Below are positions 18,026-28,267 of a stretch of DNA of 64,000 nt, piece by piece. A program made the position numbers and the translations under genes. The notes beneath the pieces are model-generated. The model was not told the DNA's origin. It saw nothing but the letters and a program-made list of their open reading frames with translations, and searched no databases. Positions within the stretch are counted from its first letter, which is position 1. Each line of letters begins with the position of its first letter. This DNA is from Bacteroidales bacterium (GTDB taxonomy: Bacteria; Bacteroidota; Bacteroidia; Bacteroidales; VadinHA17), in the NCBI GenBank assembly GCA_003142255.1, contig PLLO01000001.1:26728-90727 (forward strand), given 5' to 3'.

Positions 18026-19126
18026 TTGAAAAACGTCAAACCGGAATTTAACAGGATTGCCATAAAGGTCGGCAGCAATGTTATAACTCAGAGCGACGGT
18101 TCTCTGAATACAGGCAGGATGCTTCGTCTTGTTGAGGATATAGCAATACTAAGCAAACAGGGCATTGAGGTTATTTTGATATCTTCCGGAGCAGTGGCAG
18201 CCGGCAGGAATGATGTGGCTCCTTCAAAGAGGACCAGCATCATTTCTGCAAGACAGATATGGGCTGCGACAGGCCAGGTGAAACTGATGGCAAATTACCA
18301 GTTTCTTTTCGGGAAATATGGCATTCCGGCAGGTCAGCTGCTGGCAACAAAAGAGGGCTTCAGGGACAGGCTTCATTATCTGAATATGAAAAACTGTCTT
18401 TCCGCAATGCTCGAGAACAAGGTCCTGCCGATCGTGAATGAGAACGATACAATCTCAATCACAGAACTGATGTTTACCGACAATGATGAATTATCTGGAA
18501 TGATTTCATCAATGATGGATTGCGGATCATTGATAATTTTATCAAATGTCGACGGTATCTATAAAGGGGTACCGGAAAATGACAGCTCAGAACTGATCAG
18601 GGAAATAGTTGGAGAATCTCAGGAGGCCATGAAGTATATATCGCCTTCCAGTTCAGGGTTCGGACGCGGAGGGATGCTGACAAAATATTCAATAGCCCGC
18701 GAAATGGCTTCCGAGGGTATCCATGTATATATTGCCAACGGTACGCGTGATTCAATTATTACCGATATTGTGAGAGGTAAAGAGGTGCCTTATACCCATT
18801 TTGCAGCTTCAACAGTAAAGAAAAGCGGAGTAAAAAAATGGCTTTCCCATTCAAGAGAGTTCACAAAGGGTGGAGCATATATAAATAAAGGCGCTCAGGA
18901 GGCTTTGCTCGACGATAAAGCTGTCAGCCTTCTTATGATAGGAGTAAGCAAAATTGAAGGATCCTTCAAGAAGGGCGATATAATCAGGATTCTTGATGAA
19001 AAAGGCAGGCAGATAGGTCTGGGGAAATCCCAGTACGATTCAAAAAAGGCTGAGCAATATATTGGAGAAAAAAGGAAAAAGCCGCTCATCCTTTATGATT
19101 ATTTGCTGATAAATGATAAGCTCTGA
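18026..19126 (+). CDS. proB: glutamate 5-kinase
   Basis: A 366-residue enzyme that phosphorylates L-glutamate with ATP, the first step of proline synthesis. The amino acid kinase domain begins IAIKVGSNVIT, with ILISSGAVAAGRN, the glutamate loop with IVNENDTIS, and FGRGGMLTKYSIAREMAS. The last roughly 90 residues form the PUA domain found in full-length ProB, so feedback inhibition by proline is expected as in E. coli, whose enzyme is 367 residues. The only reasonable start is TTG at 18026; no ATG exists before the conserved KVGSNV block. It is the first gene of a five-gene operon, 16 bases before proA. Confidence 0.97.
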   Translation: MKNVKPEFNRIAIKVGSNVITQSDGSLNTGRMLRLVEDIAILSKQGIEVILISSGAVAAGRNDVAPSKRTSIISARQIWAATGQVKLMANYQFLFGKYGIPAGQLLATKEGFRDRLHYLNMKNCLSAMLENKVLPIVNENDTISITELMFTDNDELSGMISSMMDCGSLIILSNVDGIYKGVPENDSSELIREIVGESQEAMKYISPSSSGFGRGGMLTKYSIAREMASEGIHVYIANGTRDSIITDIVRGKEVPYTHFAASTVKKSGVKKWLSHSREFTKGGAYINKGAQEALLDDKAVSLLMIGVSKIEGSFKKGDIIRILDEKGRQIGLGKSQYDSKKAEQYIGEKRKKPLILYDYLLINDKL

Positions 19127-19142
19127 TTTTTTTACTTTTTAA

Positions 19143-20390
19143 ATGGACTGTACACCTTTATTCATAAATACGCTGCAGGCAAGCCGGGGACTTGTTAACC
19201 TTGAAAAGACAGTGATTGACCGGGTTCTTATGCTACTCGCAGAGATGACTGAAAACGAGATCCCCTTTCTTCTTTCCGAAAACGAGAAGGATCTGTCGCT
19301 TGCAGATAAGGATGATCCAAGGTACGACCGGCTTCAGCTTACCGGAGACCGGATCAAAAGCATTGCTTCTGATATCCGCAGGATCTCAGGGTTGCCCTCG
19401 CCTCTCGGGAAAGTTATCTCAGAATATAAGAAAAGCAATGGGCTACTGATAACCCGCGTTACAGTTCCTTTTGGTGTCGTAGGGGCAATATACGAATCCC
19501 GCCCGAATGTGACCTTTGATGTTTTTTCACTCTGCATAAAGTCGGGGAATGCCTGCATACTTAAAGGAGGAAGCGACGCCCGTAACACCAATATCGCTAT
19601 TGTCAGCATTATAAAGAGAGTACTTAATGAATGCGGGCTTGATGAAAATGTCATAACACTTCTTCCTCCAGGCAGGGAGGAAACAATCCAGCTTCTCAAT
19701 GCCCGCAGATTTGTCGACCTTCTGGTACCACGGGGAAGCAAGGGACTGATAGATTATGTAAGGGAAAATTCTTCAGTACCGGTCATTGAGACCGGAGCAG
19801 GGATTTGCCATACCTACTTTGATGAATACGGAGATATTGAAAAGGGGCGAAACATTATCAATAATGCAAAAACCAGAAGGGTAAGCGTTTGTAATGCGCT
19901 CGACTGTTTAATTGTTCACAAAAGCAGGCTGAATGATCTTCCTGACCTTCTGCAGCTTTGCGCAGAATCGGAAGTGGAAGTTTTTGCCGACAATGACACC
20001 TTTGGGGCACTGAATAATAAATACCCGGCTTCACTTTTGAAAAGAGCTGCAAAGGAATCTTTCGGCACGGAATTCCTTTCAAAAAAGATGGCATTGAAAA
20101 CGGTAGCATCTCTTCAGGAAGCCCTTGATCATATTTCTGAATTTGGATCTGGTCACAGCGAAGCAATCATTTCAGAAAATGCCGGCATGATAGATACTTT
20201 CCTGAAGATGGTGGATGCTTCAGCTGTATATTCAAATGCATCGACAGCATTTACCGACGGAGCAGAATTCGGACTTGGCGCCGAGATAGGAATTTCAACA
20301 CAAAAGCTTCATGCCAGAGGTCCAATGGCTCTTGAAGAACTGACTACATATAAATGGATCATCAGGGGTGACGGTCAGATAAGACCCTGA
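19143..20390 (+). CDS. proA: glutamate-5-semialdehyde dehydrogenase (gamma-glutamyl phosphate reductase)
   Basis: A 415-residue NADPH-dependent enzyme of the aldehyde dehydrogenase superfamily, reducing gamma-glutamyl phosphate to glutamate-5-semialdehyde, which cyclises towards proline. Visible are PFGVVGAIYESRPNVT, CILKGGSDA, LVPRGSKGLI, the catalytic Cys in RRVSVCNALDCLIV, and EFGLGAEIGISTQKLHARGPM near the C-terminus. Full length. It follows proB by 16 bases and precedes aconitase by about 18; proC for the last step is not in the window. Confidence 0.97.
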   Translation: MDCTPLFINTLQASRGLVNLEKTVIDRVLMLLAEMTENEIPFLLSENEKDLSLADKDDPRYDRLQLTGDRIKSIASDIRRISGLPSPLGKVISEYKKSNGLLITRVTVPFGVVGAIYESRPNVTFDVFSLCIKSGNACILKGGSDARNTNIAIVSIIKRVLNECGLDENVITLLPPGREETIQLLNARRFVDLLVPRGSKGLIDYVRENSSVPVIETGAGICHTYFDEYGDIEKGRNIINNAKTRRVSVCNALDCLIVHKSRLNDLPDLLQLCAESEVEVFADNDTFGALNNKYPASLLKRAAKESFGTEFLSKKMALKTVASLQEALDHISEFGSGHSEAIISENAGMIDTFLKMVDASAVYSNASTAFTDGAEFGLGAEIGISTQKLHARGPMALEELTTYKWIIRGDGQIRP

Positions 20391-20408
20391 GTGTAAAAAA
20401 GATTGAAT

Positions 20409-22670
20409 ATGAATCCGGAAGAAGACAGAATAATACAGTTTTATAATGACCTTTCAGGCGCGATGACCAGGATCAGAAAGGTATTAAGCCAGCCGCTTAC
20501 CCTGAGTGAAAAGATTCTTTACATCCATTGTAAAAGCATACCTGAACTGAAGATGCATTTAAGAGGAATTGATTATGCTCTTTTTGCACCCGACAGGGTC
20601 GCCATGCAGGACGCAACAGCTCAAATGGCCATGCTTCAGTTTATGCTGGCAGGGAAGGAGACATCGGTTGTCCCGGCTTCAATTCATTGCGATCACCTTA
20701 TAACAGCCAGGAAGGGCGCCTCGGCCGACCTGAAGAGAGCAATATCTGAAAATAATGAAGTCTATGACTTTTTACGCTCTGTGTCGGCAAAATTTGATAT
20801 TGATTTCTGGGAGCCGGGCGAAGGAATCATACACCAGGTAGTAATGGAGAATTATGCTTTTCCGGGAGGAATGCTGATTGGAACTGATTCTCATACTCCG
20901 ACTGCCGGCGGGCTTGGGATGATTGCAATAGGAGTCGGCGGAGCAGATGCCGTTGACGTGATGGCAGGAACCGGGTGGGAACTGAAGTTTCCAAGGATCA
21001 TAGGGATAAAGCTTACCGGCAGGCTGAACGGATGGACCTCGGCTAAGGACATCATTCTGAAAATCAGCGGCATGCTTTCTGTAAAGGGAGGCACAGGATC
21101 AGTGATTGAGTATTTCGGAGAAGGGGCAGAGTCACTTTCTGCCACCGGGAAGGCAACTATCTGCAATATGGGAGCGGAGACTGGCGCCACCTGCTCACTC
21201 TTTGGTTTTGACAATAAGATGTACGAATACCTGGCTGCCACAGGAAGAAAAGAGATTGCATCGGCTGCAAATGCAGTGCGCGAACATCTTGTTGCTGATC
21301 CGGAAGTCTTGTCAGACCCCGGGAAATATTTTGATAATTACCTCGAAATTAATCTCTCGGAAATAGAACCATATATTAACGGGCCATTTACCCCCGACCT
21401 TGCCACTCCGATCTCCAAAATGAAAGAAGAGGTTGTTAAAAACGGGTGGCCGGTTGAAGTATCGACCGGACTCATTGGCTCCTGCACAAACTCATCCTAT
21501 GAAGATCTCTCAAGGGCAGCTTCCGTGGTAAGAAGTGCCCTTGAAGCAAAAGTAGTTGCTAAATCGGAATTCAAGATCATGCCGGGATCAGAGGAGATCA
21601 GAAGAATCGCAAAAAAAAATGGTTTGCTTAATCTCTTCAGGGATATAGGAGGTGAGGTTTATGCAAATGCATGTGGTCCATGCATAGGACAGTGGGACAG
21701 GAAAGGCGCCGAAAAAAAAGAGATAAATACAGTCATTCATTCGTTTAACCGTAATTTTTCGAAACGAACTGACGGGAATCCAAATACGTACTCATTTATT
21801 GCTTCACCTGAAATAGTGACTGCAATAACTCTTTCAGGTAAATTGACATTTAATCCGCTGACAGATGCCCTGGTCAATTCTAATGGCAGGAAGATAAAAC
21901 TGGCAGTGCCGAGAGGGTCTGATCTCCCTCCGGGTGAATTCAACCTTAAAGCAAGACCGGCAAAAAAAGACGGAAGTAAAGAGAAGCAAAAAATTTCAGT
22001 TAATCCTTCTTCAGAAAGGATCCAGCTTCTCAAGCCTTTTGAAGAATGGAACGGCAAGGATTTCATAGGAGTGCCTTTACTTATTAAAGTCAGGGGAAAA
22101 TGCACGACCGATCATATTTCAATGGCCGGGAAATGGTTAAAATACCGGGGACATCTTGAGAATATTTCGAAAAACTATATGACCGGAGCTGTAAATACCT
22201 TTAACGGGGAAACAGATAATGTTCTGGACCAGATCACAGGCAGATATGGAACAGTACCTTCAATAGCGGCAGCATATAAAAGAAGAGGCTGCGGATCAAT
22301 CGTGGCCGGAGAGGAAAACTTTGGTGAAGGATCATCACGCGAGCATGCGGCAATGGAACCGAGATACTTTAATGTGCGTGCAATTATTGCAAAATCGTTT
22401 GCAAGAATACATGAGACGAATCTTAAAAAGCAGGGCCTTCTTACCCTGACGTTTGCCGATAAAAAGGATTATGACAGGATAAGAGAGGATGATAAGCTTG
22501 ATATTACGGGGCTGAAAGAATTTTCTACCGGGAAACAACTCACGATAATACTGAATCATTCCGACGGGAGCAGTGAAAAATTTCCTGTGGACCATTCATA
22601 CAATGAGGTTCAGATAGAATGGTTTAAGGCAGGAAGTGCATTGAATATGATTCGTAAAAGAGGGCATTGA
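20409..22670 (+). CDS. aconitate hydratase
   Basis: A 753-residue [4Fe-4S] enzyme interconverting citrate and isocitrate. The length and the domain order (domains 1-3, then the swivel domain after about residue 540) match the mitochondrial-type aconitases found in Bacteroidetes. Cluster cysteines are visible in [17 protein letters not shown] and [13 protein letters not shown], and the active-site swivel segments are [15 protein letters not shown] and [12 protein letters not shown]. The chosen start is ATG 20409; a TTG six bases earlier is less likely. It sits between proA and icd with short gaps, so citrate conversion and proline synthesis share one transcript. Confidence 0.96.
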   Translation: MNPEEDRIIQFYNDLSGAMTRIRKVLSQPLTLSEKILYIHCKSIPELKMHLRGIDYALFAPDRVAMQDATAQMAMLQFMLAGKETSVVPASIHCDHLITARKGASADLKRAISENNEVYDFLRSVSAKFDIDFWEPGEGIIHQVVMENYAFPGGMLIGTDSHTPTAGGLGMIAIGVGGADAVDVMAGTGWELKFPRIIGIKLTGRLNGWTSAKDIILKISGMLSVKGGTGSVIEYFGEGAESLSATGKATICNMGAETGATCSLFGFDNKMYEYLAATGRKEIASAANAVREHLVADPEVLSDPGKYFDNYLEINLSEIEPYINGPFTPDLATPISKMKEEVVKNGWPVEVSTGLIGSCTNSSYEDLSRAASVVRSALEAKVVAKSEFKIMPGSEEIRRIAKKNGLLNLFRDIGGEVYANACGPCIGQWDRKGAEKKEINTVIHSFNRNFSKRTDGNPNTYSFIASPEIVTAITLSGKLTFNPLTDALVNSNGRKIKLAVPRGSDLPPGEFNLKARPAKKDGSKEKQKISVNPSSERIQLLKPFEEWNGKDFIGVPLLIKVRGKCTTDHISMAGKWLKYRGHLENISKNYMTGAVNTFNGETDNVLDQITGRYGTVPSIAAAYKRRGCGSIVAGEENFGEGSSREHAAMEPRYFNVRAIIAKSFARIHETNLKKQGLLTLTFADKKDYDRIREDDKLDITGLKEFSTGKQLTIILNHSDGSSEKFPVDHSYNEVQIEWFKAGSALNMIRKRGH

Positions 22671-22691
22671 AATAAACAAAAAAAGAACATT

Positions 22692-23954
22692 ATGTCCGAC
22701 AGGATTAAATTTATTCATGGCAAACTGGAGGTCCCTTTGAATCCGGTCGTCCCATTCATAGAAGGTGACGGGACCGGTCCGGATATCTGGAGGGCATCTG
22801 TCAGGATCTTTAATGCAGCCCTTGAAAAGGCATTCGCAGGGACAAGGAAAATTGAATGGATGGAAGTGCTGGCAGGAGAAAAAGCATATAAAACCACGGG
22901 AAGCTGGCTGCCGGATGAGACACTTTCAGCCTTCAGGGAATATATGGTTGGCATCAAGGGACCCCTGACAACCCCTGTCGGTGAAGGTATGAGATCTCTG
23001 AATGTTGCCCTGAGGCAGGAGCTTGACCTTTACGCTTGCTACAGGCCGGTAAGGTATTTCACCGGCGTCCCCAGTCCGGTAAAAAAACCAGAGATGGTCA
23101 ATATGCATATTTTCAGGGAGAATACTGAAGACATTTATGCGGGAATAGAATATATGAATGGAAACCCTGATACCGAAAAGCTTATAAGTTTTCTTATTGA
23201 CAAGATGAATGTCAGGAAAATACGTTTCCCCAAAACCTCATCGATCGGGATAAAGCCTGTTTCGGTTGAGGGAACGGAAAGGCTTGTCAGGCAGGCAATC
23301 AGGTTTGCAATAGAGAAAAAGCTTCCATCGGTAACTCTTGTCCATAAAGGGAACATAATGAAATTCACGGAAGGAGCATTTATGAAATGGGGATATGCGC
23401 TTGCCGAAAGAGAATTTGCCGATCAGGTGTTCACATGGCAGCAGTATCGCAGGATAGCCGGAGAAATGGGAGAGAAGATAGCAGACGATCTTCTTTCAAA
23501 CGCAATGAAAGATGGCAAAGTGATAATAAAGGATGTAATAGCCGACGCTTTTCTTCAGCAGATTCTCCTCCGGCCTGCCGATTATTCCGTTATAGCCACT
23601 CTTAACCTCAATGGTGATTATATCTCTGACGCACTGGCAGCAATTGTAGGCGGAGTAGGAATTGCTCCCGGTGCAAATATAAATTTTGACACCGGGCACG
23701 CAGTATTTGAAGCCACACACGGAACAGCACCTAAATATGCCGGGCTGGATAAAGTGAATCCCGGATCATTGGTCCTTTCGGGTGCGCTTATGTTTGAATA
23801 CCTGGGCTGGAGTGAAGTTGCAGAGCTTATTTACACGGCGCTGGGGCAAACGATACTTAAAAAGAAGGTGACTTATGATTTTCATCGCCTGATGGACGAT
23901 GCAACTCTGCTTAAAACATCGGAATTTGCCGATGAAATAATCAGGAACATGTGA
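22692..23954 (+). CDS. icd: isocitrate dehydrogenase (NADP+)
   Basis: A 420-residue enzyme converting isocitrate to 2-oxoglutarate and CO2. It has the homodimeric E. coli-type layout: [12 protein letters not shown], the Ser loop [49 protein letters not shown] and the cofactor loop [11 protein letters not shown]. The Lys-Tyr pair in that loop contacts the 2'-phosphate of NADP in E. coli Icd, so NADP+ use is expected. Length is normal (E. coli 416). It lies 21 bases after aconitase and 22 before citrate synthase. Confidence 0.96.
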   Translation: MSDRIKFIHGKLEVPLNPVVPFIEGDGTGPDIWRASVRIFNAALEKAFAGTRKIEWMEVLAGEKAYKTTGSWLPDETLSAFREYMVGIKGPLTTPVGEGMRSLNVALRQELDLYACYRPVRYFTGVPSPVKKPEMVNMHIFRENTEDIYAGIEYMNGNPDTEKLISFLIDKMNVRKIRFPKTSSIGIKPVSVEGTERLVRQAIRFAIEKKLPSVTLVHKGNIMKFTEGAFMKWGYALAEREFADQVFTWQQYRRIAGEMGEKIADDLLSNAMKDGKVIIKDVIADAFLQQILLRPADYSVIATLNLNGDYISDALAAIVGGVGIAPGANINFDTGHAVFEATHGTAPKYAGLDKVNPGSLVLSGALMFEYLGWSEVAELIYTALGQTILKKKVTYDFHRLMDDATLLKTSEFADEIIRNM

Positions 23955-23976
23955 GAAATTAAAATAAGAGTACAAA

Positions 23977-25332
23977 ATGAATGAGAATGATTTTTTTTCA
24001 AGGCTTGAAGCGTCGGTACGGGAATCTTGCAGGATCGACAGCGAACTATTTGAGAAATTCGATGTAAAGAAAGGTCTCAGGAACAGCGATCGTACGGGCG
24101 TCCTTGTCGGCCTTACCAATATCGGGGATGTTGTAGGTTATGAGAAGGAGAATGGAAAGGTCATAGCTGTCCCGGGAAGATTGCTTTACCGAGGGATTGA
24201 TATTGAGAAGATAGCCCATGGATTCGAGAAAGAGAGAAGGCATGGATTTGATGAGACAGTATTCCTTCTGCTTACCGGCAATCTTCCGGATAATTCAGAG
24301 CTTAATGATTTTTCCTCTTACCTGGCATCACTGAGAGGATTGCCTGATCATTTTGTAAAGGACATGATCCTGTCAATGAAGGGCAAGGATGTTCTGAATA
24401 TGCTCGCCCGGTCGGTGCTCGGACTTTATACTCTTGATGAGAACGCAGATGATATATCTATTCATAATATGATCAGGCAGTCATTGAACCTGATCGCGAA
24501 ATTCCCATCAATTATCGCATATTCATACCAGGCACTCAGACATGCTTACCAGGGAAAGACATTATCGATCAGGCACCCGCAGGCCCAGCTTACCACTGCC
24601 GAGAATTTTCTGCATCTTATAAAAGGAGAAGGCTTCTATTCAAGGCTTCAGGCAGATCTTATCGATTTATCTCTGGTACTTCATGCAGAACATGGCGGGG
24701 GAAACAACTCAACATTTACAATGCGTGTGACAAGCTCCACCGAAACTGATATTTATTCGGCTGTTACCTCGGCTATCGGATCATTAAAGGGACCTCTGCA
24801 CGGCGGAGCTAACCTTAAAGTGCTTGATATGATGGAAGATATAAAGAAAAATGTCAGGAACTGGAAAGATGAGACTGAAGTTGAGGAATATCTTTTGAAA
24901 ATCCTTAAGAAGGAAACCTATGATAAGACCGGAATAATTTACGGGATCGGGCACGCAGTATACACTATATCCGATCCGCGGGCAATCCTGCTAAAGGAAA
25001 AAGCAAGGGAGCTTGCTGCAGAATCGGGAAGAACTGACGAGTTCGATCTTTATTCCCTGGTTGAAAGAATAACACCGGATGTTTTCAGAAAATTCAAGGG
25101 AGAGCAGACAACGAAAGTAGTCTGCATTAATGTCGACTTCTATTCAGGCTTTGTTTATTCCTGCATTGGCATACCTAAAGAACTATATACGCCATTGTTT
25201 GCGATGGCAAGGATTTCAGGATGGTGCGCTCACCGGATTGAAGAGCTTACCTTTTCGGCAAAAAGGATCATCAGGCCTGCATTCAAGAATGTATACGGCC
25301 CGCAGGAATATATTCCAATAGAAATGAGATAA
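23977..25332 (+). CDS. gltA: citrate synthase
   Basis: A 451-residue enzyme joining oxaloacetate and acetyl-CoA. Catalytic segments are visible: VLHAEHGGGNNSTFTMR (His), GSLKGPLHGGANLKVLDM (His) and YGIGHAVYTISDPRA, with the late Asp in VDFYSGFVYSCIGIP. The N-terminal region, with LYRGIDIEKIAHGFEKERRHGFDETVFLLLTG, resembles the longer Bacteroidetes-type citrate/methylcitrate synthases; 2-methylcitrate activity cannot be excluded. As the last gene of the proB-proA-acn-icd operon, a citrate synthase role is favoured. It is followed by a long inverted repeat that can end transcription. Confidence 0.95.
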   Translation: MNENDFFSRLEASVRESCRIDSELFEKFDVKKGLRNSDRTGVLVGLTNIGDVVGYEKENGKVIAVPGRLLYRGIDIEKIAHGFEKERRHGFDETVFLLLTGNLPDNSELNDFSSYLASLRGLPDHFVKDMILSMKGKDVLNMLARSVLGLYTLDENADDISIHNMIRQSLNLIAKFPSIIAYSYQALRHAYQGKTLSIRHPQAQLTTAENFLHLIKGEGFYSRLQADLIDLSLVLHAEHGGGNNSTFTMRVTSSTETDIYSAVTSAIGSLKGPLHGGANLKVLDMMEDIKKNVRNWKDETEVEEYLLKILKKETYDKTGIIYGIGHAVYTISDPRAILLKEKARELAAESGRTDEFDLYSLVERITPDVFRKFKGEQTTKVVCINVDFYSGFVYSCIGIPKELYTPLFAMARISGWCAHRIEELTFSAKRIIRPAFKNVYGPQEYIPIEMR

Positions 25333-25355
25333 GAAAATGGAGCTGTCTAAAAAGA

Positions 25356-25457
25356 CCTTTGTGTCCTTCGTGCTAACCTTCGTGGACCTTTGTGGTTAAA
25401 TGAATTAAAAATTAACCACAAAGAACACAAAGGATATCACACTAAGGAACACAAAGG
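25356..25457. repeat. long imperfect inverted repeat between convergent gltA and rubrerythrin
   Basis: Arms at 25356-25399 and 25412-25457 are imperfect reverse complements of each other; both contain the words CCTTTGTGTCCTTCGTG / CCTTTGTGGTTAA or their complements (TTAACCACAAAGAACACAAAGG), separated by 12 A/T-rich bases. The predicted hairpin has arms of about 44 bases. The wording resembles a type of dispersed intergenic repeat I know from environmental genomes. Its place between two converging genes suits a two-way terminator. Confidence 0.75.
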
Positions 25458-25468
25458 GAAGAATATCA

Positions 25469-26047
25469 TTAATAGTTTTCTTCCTTTAACTGCATGAATG
25501 ATTTTGGATGGAGGCATGCCGGGCAAATTTCGAGAGCCTTCTCCGATTCATATATATAACCGCAGTTGATGCATTTCCACCAAACCTTGCCGTTTTTCAT
25601 AAAGACCTTGTCTTCCGAAACATTCTGAAGGAGCTTCAGGTACCTGCGCTCATGTTCAGCTTCTACTTTTGTGATCATTTTGTAAGCTGCAGCTATTTCA
25701 GGAAAACCCTCCTGCTGGGCTACTTCTGCAAAATGTGGATAGAGGTCGGTCCATTCTTCGTGTTCACCTTCGGCGGCAGCTTTAAGGTTCTCCTTTATTG
25801 TTCCGATCTTTCCTGCAGGATAGGTTGCAGTAATTTCAACAGCTCCTCCTTCGAGGAATTTAAAGAATCTTTTTGCATGTTCTTTTTCATTAAGTGCTGT
25901 CTCCTGGAATATATTTGCTATCTGCTCAAATCCCTCCTTGCGGGCTGCGCTGGAAAAATAATCGTAGCGGTTGCGGGCCTGTGATTCGCCGGCAAATGAT
26001 TTCAGAAGATTTTGCTCTGTCTTTGTTCCTTTAACTGATTTAGCCAT
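25469..26047 (-). CDS. rubrerythrin
   Basis: A 192-residue non-haem iron peroxidase of anaerobes that reduces H2O2 to water. The N-terminal ferritin-like diiron domain has ESQARNRYDYFSSAARKEG, NEKEHAKRFFKFLEG and EAEHERRYLKLL, giving the Glu and His ligands; the C-terminal rubredoxin domain has WKCINCGYIYE and EICPACLHPKSFM, the two CxxC knuckles of the Fe(SCys)4 site. Full length. It is preceded by the flavin reductase/rubredoxin gene with an 18-base gap, so both are likely one transcript of an oxidative-stress pair. Confidence 0.97.
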   Translation of the reverse strand: MAKSVKGTKTEQNLLKSFAGESQARNRYDYFSSAARKEGFEQIANIFQETALNEKEHAKRFFKFLEGGAVEITATYPAGKIGTIKENLKAAAEGEHEEWTDLYPHFAEVAQQEGFPEIAAAYKMITKVEAEHERRYLKLLQNVSEDKVFMKNGKVWWKCINCGYIYESEKALEICPACLHPKSFMQLKEENY

Positions 26048-26065
26048 AGTTTTAATTTTTATTGG

Positions 26066-26743
26066 TTAGACTTGTATAAAATCCGATTTTTCAGAACCGC
26101 ATACCGGGCATGTCCAACTATCCGGAAGTTCTGAAAATTTAACTTTTTCAATCTCTTCGTCATAAATATGTCCGCATGCAGAACATTTATATTTTTTAAA
26201 GGTACCGGCCGGTTTAGCCGCATCGATTTTGGCTTTGTCAATATAGGTGGGGGCATTGGCAGGAGCACTCCCCCTCATTACCTGCCTGTAGTAAAGGTAT
26301 GTAAGCGGATCTTTTGATTTATCGAGCAGGACTGACTGTACCAGCTCGCCGATAAATATAAGATGAGTACCGGTATCGATTGTATTTACCAATGTACATT
26401 CAAGCCAGGCGATTGCTGCATTAAGAACTATTGGCACCCCGGTCTTTCCGTAATTCACCGACATTCCTTCAAGCTTATCAAAATCCCTGCCGCTCTTGAA
26501 TCCGAAACGACCTAAAATATCGGGGGCAGTACCCTGTTCAAGGATCGAAACAGAGAAGGCCTTTTTATGAGCTATAATACCAGCTGTAAAATTCTTCTTA
26601 TTGCAGGCTACCGCAAATTGCGGGGGTTCGGCTGTTACCTGGAATACGGAATTGGAAATGAATCCGTTGCCCTTGACAGAGTCACCCGAACTGACAATGA
26701 ACAATCCATAAGTTATCTTATAGAAAGCCTCAAAATCTATCAT
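26066..26743 (-). CDS. high-molecular-weight rubredoxin (flavin reductase-rubredoxin fusion)
   Basis: A 225-residue protein with an N-terminal flavin reductase-like (FMN-binding split barrel) domain (MIDFEAFYKITYGLFIVSSG, then NGFISNSVFQVTAEPPQFAVACNKKN) and a C-terminal rubredoxin domain with YKCSACGHIYDEE and DSWTCPVCGSEK. This is the layout of Hrb, which passes electrons from NAD(P)H to rubrerythrin or flavodiiron proteins in clostridia. The start is set at ATG 26743; a TTG extension to 26761 exists but adds residues not typical of the family. It is followed by rubrerythrin, its likely electron acceptor, 18 bases later. Confidence 0.92.
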   Translation of the reverse strand: MIDFEAFYKITYGLFIVSSGDSVKGNGFISNSVFQVTAEPPQFAVACNKKNFTAGIIAHKKAFSVSILEQGTAPDILGRFGFKSGRDFDKLEGMSVNYGKTGVPIVLNAAIAWLECTLVNTIDTGTHLIFIGELVQSVLLDKSKDPLTYLYYRQVMRGSAPANAPTYIDKAKIDAAKPAGTFKKYKCSACGHIYDEEIEKVKFSELPDSWTCPVCGSEKSDFIQV

Positions 26744-26822
26744 TGGTGAATTTTCCCGCAAAATACAAAAAAAACAGATAAAAAGGCGGAGGCTTAATAG
26801 CCAAAAATCATCTTAAACCGGA

Positions 26823-28100
26823 TTAATTTCCGAACCGGGGATTTACAACATTATTATAAATAGATCCGAAAGTATATGTAAATCCAATGCTGGTGTAATA
26901 TGAATAATTTGTTTCAAGAGCTTTCCTGTTAAGCAGGACATCCTCCAGGGAAGCATCTCCGAGGGGAAGGGATATCTGGTCGTGAATCAGGGCGAAACTT
27001 CCATAGAGATTGAACGTTAATCCTTTTGCAATTCTGAGATTCGCATTTGTGTAAAGACCAAGCCTGTTATACGACCAGTCAAAGAAATAATTGCTCCATG
27101 TAAGCGTGGAATTGACCGATCCCCATTTCTGGATAACAGATAAAGATGCAGACAATAAATGAAGACCAGGAATTTCTTTGGTTTTTAACCGGCATGTTTT
27201 TTCGATATATTTATTTACGTCGACACCTATTCTGTATAAAAATGTAAGTTTCCGGCGTGTCGATTCCGAATAAGGGAATATGTCATATTCTATTCCCGGA
27301 GTGACCCTGATAGAATGGACATAATTATTATAGATTGATGTTTGAAAAGTAACCGATCCCCCGGCAGACCAGTGATCATTAATACTTTTTACGTAAGAAA
27401 TATACCCATATTCATCGCGGGTTTTTTTATAATATGTTGTGTCTATGCTGTCAGTTACACTGATATACCTGCTCTTATTACTTTCAAGATCAATCCCCAG
27501 GCTGGATTCAAACTTCGATTTCTCCGTGATTCTGTTGGCTGACACGCTGGAATACAAATAAGAGGTACTATAATGTTTTTGTCCATTGGAATATGCCTGA
27601 AGACTTAAGCTGTAAACCCAGCTGTTCCATTTGTCGGTCGAAATGGTTTCTTTCAGCGGCTGAGTAAATCGGATATCAAAAAACCCGGCAAGCGGAGTTT
27701 TAATTACATATCGCATAAGCCCCATTTTCAAAGCCTTCACCTGCTTTGCCCTTATCATATCTTCAGTGTCGTCAGGCATTGAGTTAACAACAATCGTATC
27801 GGCCATTCCTGCATACTTTTTTTGACCGACAAGGAAAAAAGTAAAAGCTCCTCCGCCGGAACCTGTCCACTGGTAGGTCGGGATTATATAAAGATCAGCC
27901 TCTTTAAGATCTCTGACATAGTTAATGAATATTATTTCTCTTTTAATATAATTCATTGTAGAAGTGCTGATATAATCATTTTCAGACATATATACTTTCA
28001 GGGCATCCTTGCGGACAGTATCATTTGCAGCAACATTCTCCTGTGAATATCCGGCAAGGCATAAAAATGCCAGGATACAAGAAAACAGAATTTTTTTCAT
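26823..28100 (-). CDS. putative outer-membrane beta-barrel protein
   Basis: A 425-residue exported protein with a signal peptide (KKILFSCILAFLCLAGYSQ). The first 130 mature residues form a soluble part (KREIIFINYVRDLKEADLYIIPTYQWTGSGGG), while the rest alternates polar and hydrophobic residues in strands with Tyr/Trp girdles (WSAGGSVTFQTSIYNNY, YSYYTSIGFTYTFG), as in outer-membrane barrels. A similar family occurs across Bacteroidetes without assigned function. The final residues NPRFGN are not a classical aromatic terminus. It lies between the hrb/rbr pair and the pspC operon and appears to be its own unit. Confidence 0.65.
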   Translation of the reverse strand: MKKILFSCILAFLCLAGYSQENVAANDTVRKDALKVYMSENDYISTSTMNYIKREIIFINYVRDLKEADLYIIPTYQWTGSGGGAFTFFLVGQKKYAGMADTIVVNSMPDDTEDMIRAKQVKALKMGLMRYVIKTPLAGFFDIRFTQPLKETISTDKWNSWVYSLSLQAYSNGQKHYSTSYLYSSVSANRITEKSKFESSLGIDLESNKSRYISVTDSIDTTYYKKTRDEYGYISYVKSINDHWSAGGSVTFQTSIYNNYVHSIRVTPGIEYDIFPYSESTRRKLTFLYRIGVDVNKYIEKTCRLKTKEIPGLHLLSASLSVIQKWGSVNSTLTWSNYFFDWSYNRLGLYTNANLRIAKGLTFNLYGSFALIHDQISLPLGDASLEDVLLNRKALETNYSYYTSIGFTYTFGSIYNNVVNPRFGN

Positions 28101-28200
28101 GTTTAAATTAGCTGTAGGTTTAGTAAACAGGAAACGAAGTTAAACAATTCGATATTGCCAATTCAAATTATTTATTTTTAGAAGGATGCAGATTATTATT

Positions 28201-28232
28201 AAAAAATCCGGCACCAGAAACCTGGCGCCGGA
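28201..28232 (-). terminator. intrinsic terminator after the pspC-padR-pspC operon
   Basis: On the minus strand an 11-base G/C-rich stem (TCCGGCGCCAG / CTGGTGCCGGA, one wobble-type mismatch, loop of four bases) is followed by TTTTTT. It lies about 36 bases beyond the stop of the long PspC gene, the correct place and orientation. Confidence 0.85.
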
Positions 28233-28267
28233 CGTCATGAAAATATAAGGAATGAAAAACCAGGAAG

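Noticed and set aside
25356..25457. Inverted repeat as a phage or integrase attachment site
   Set aside because: No integrase, tRNA or direct repeats lie near it; the arms are inverted and internally repetitive, which fits a hairpin repeat.
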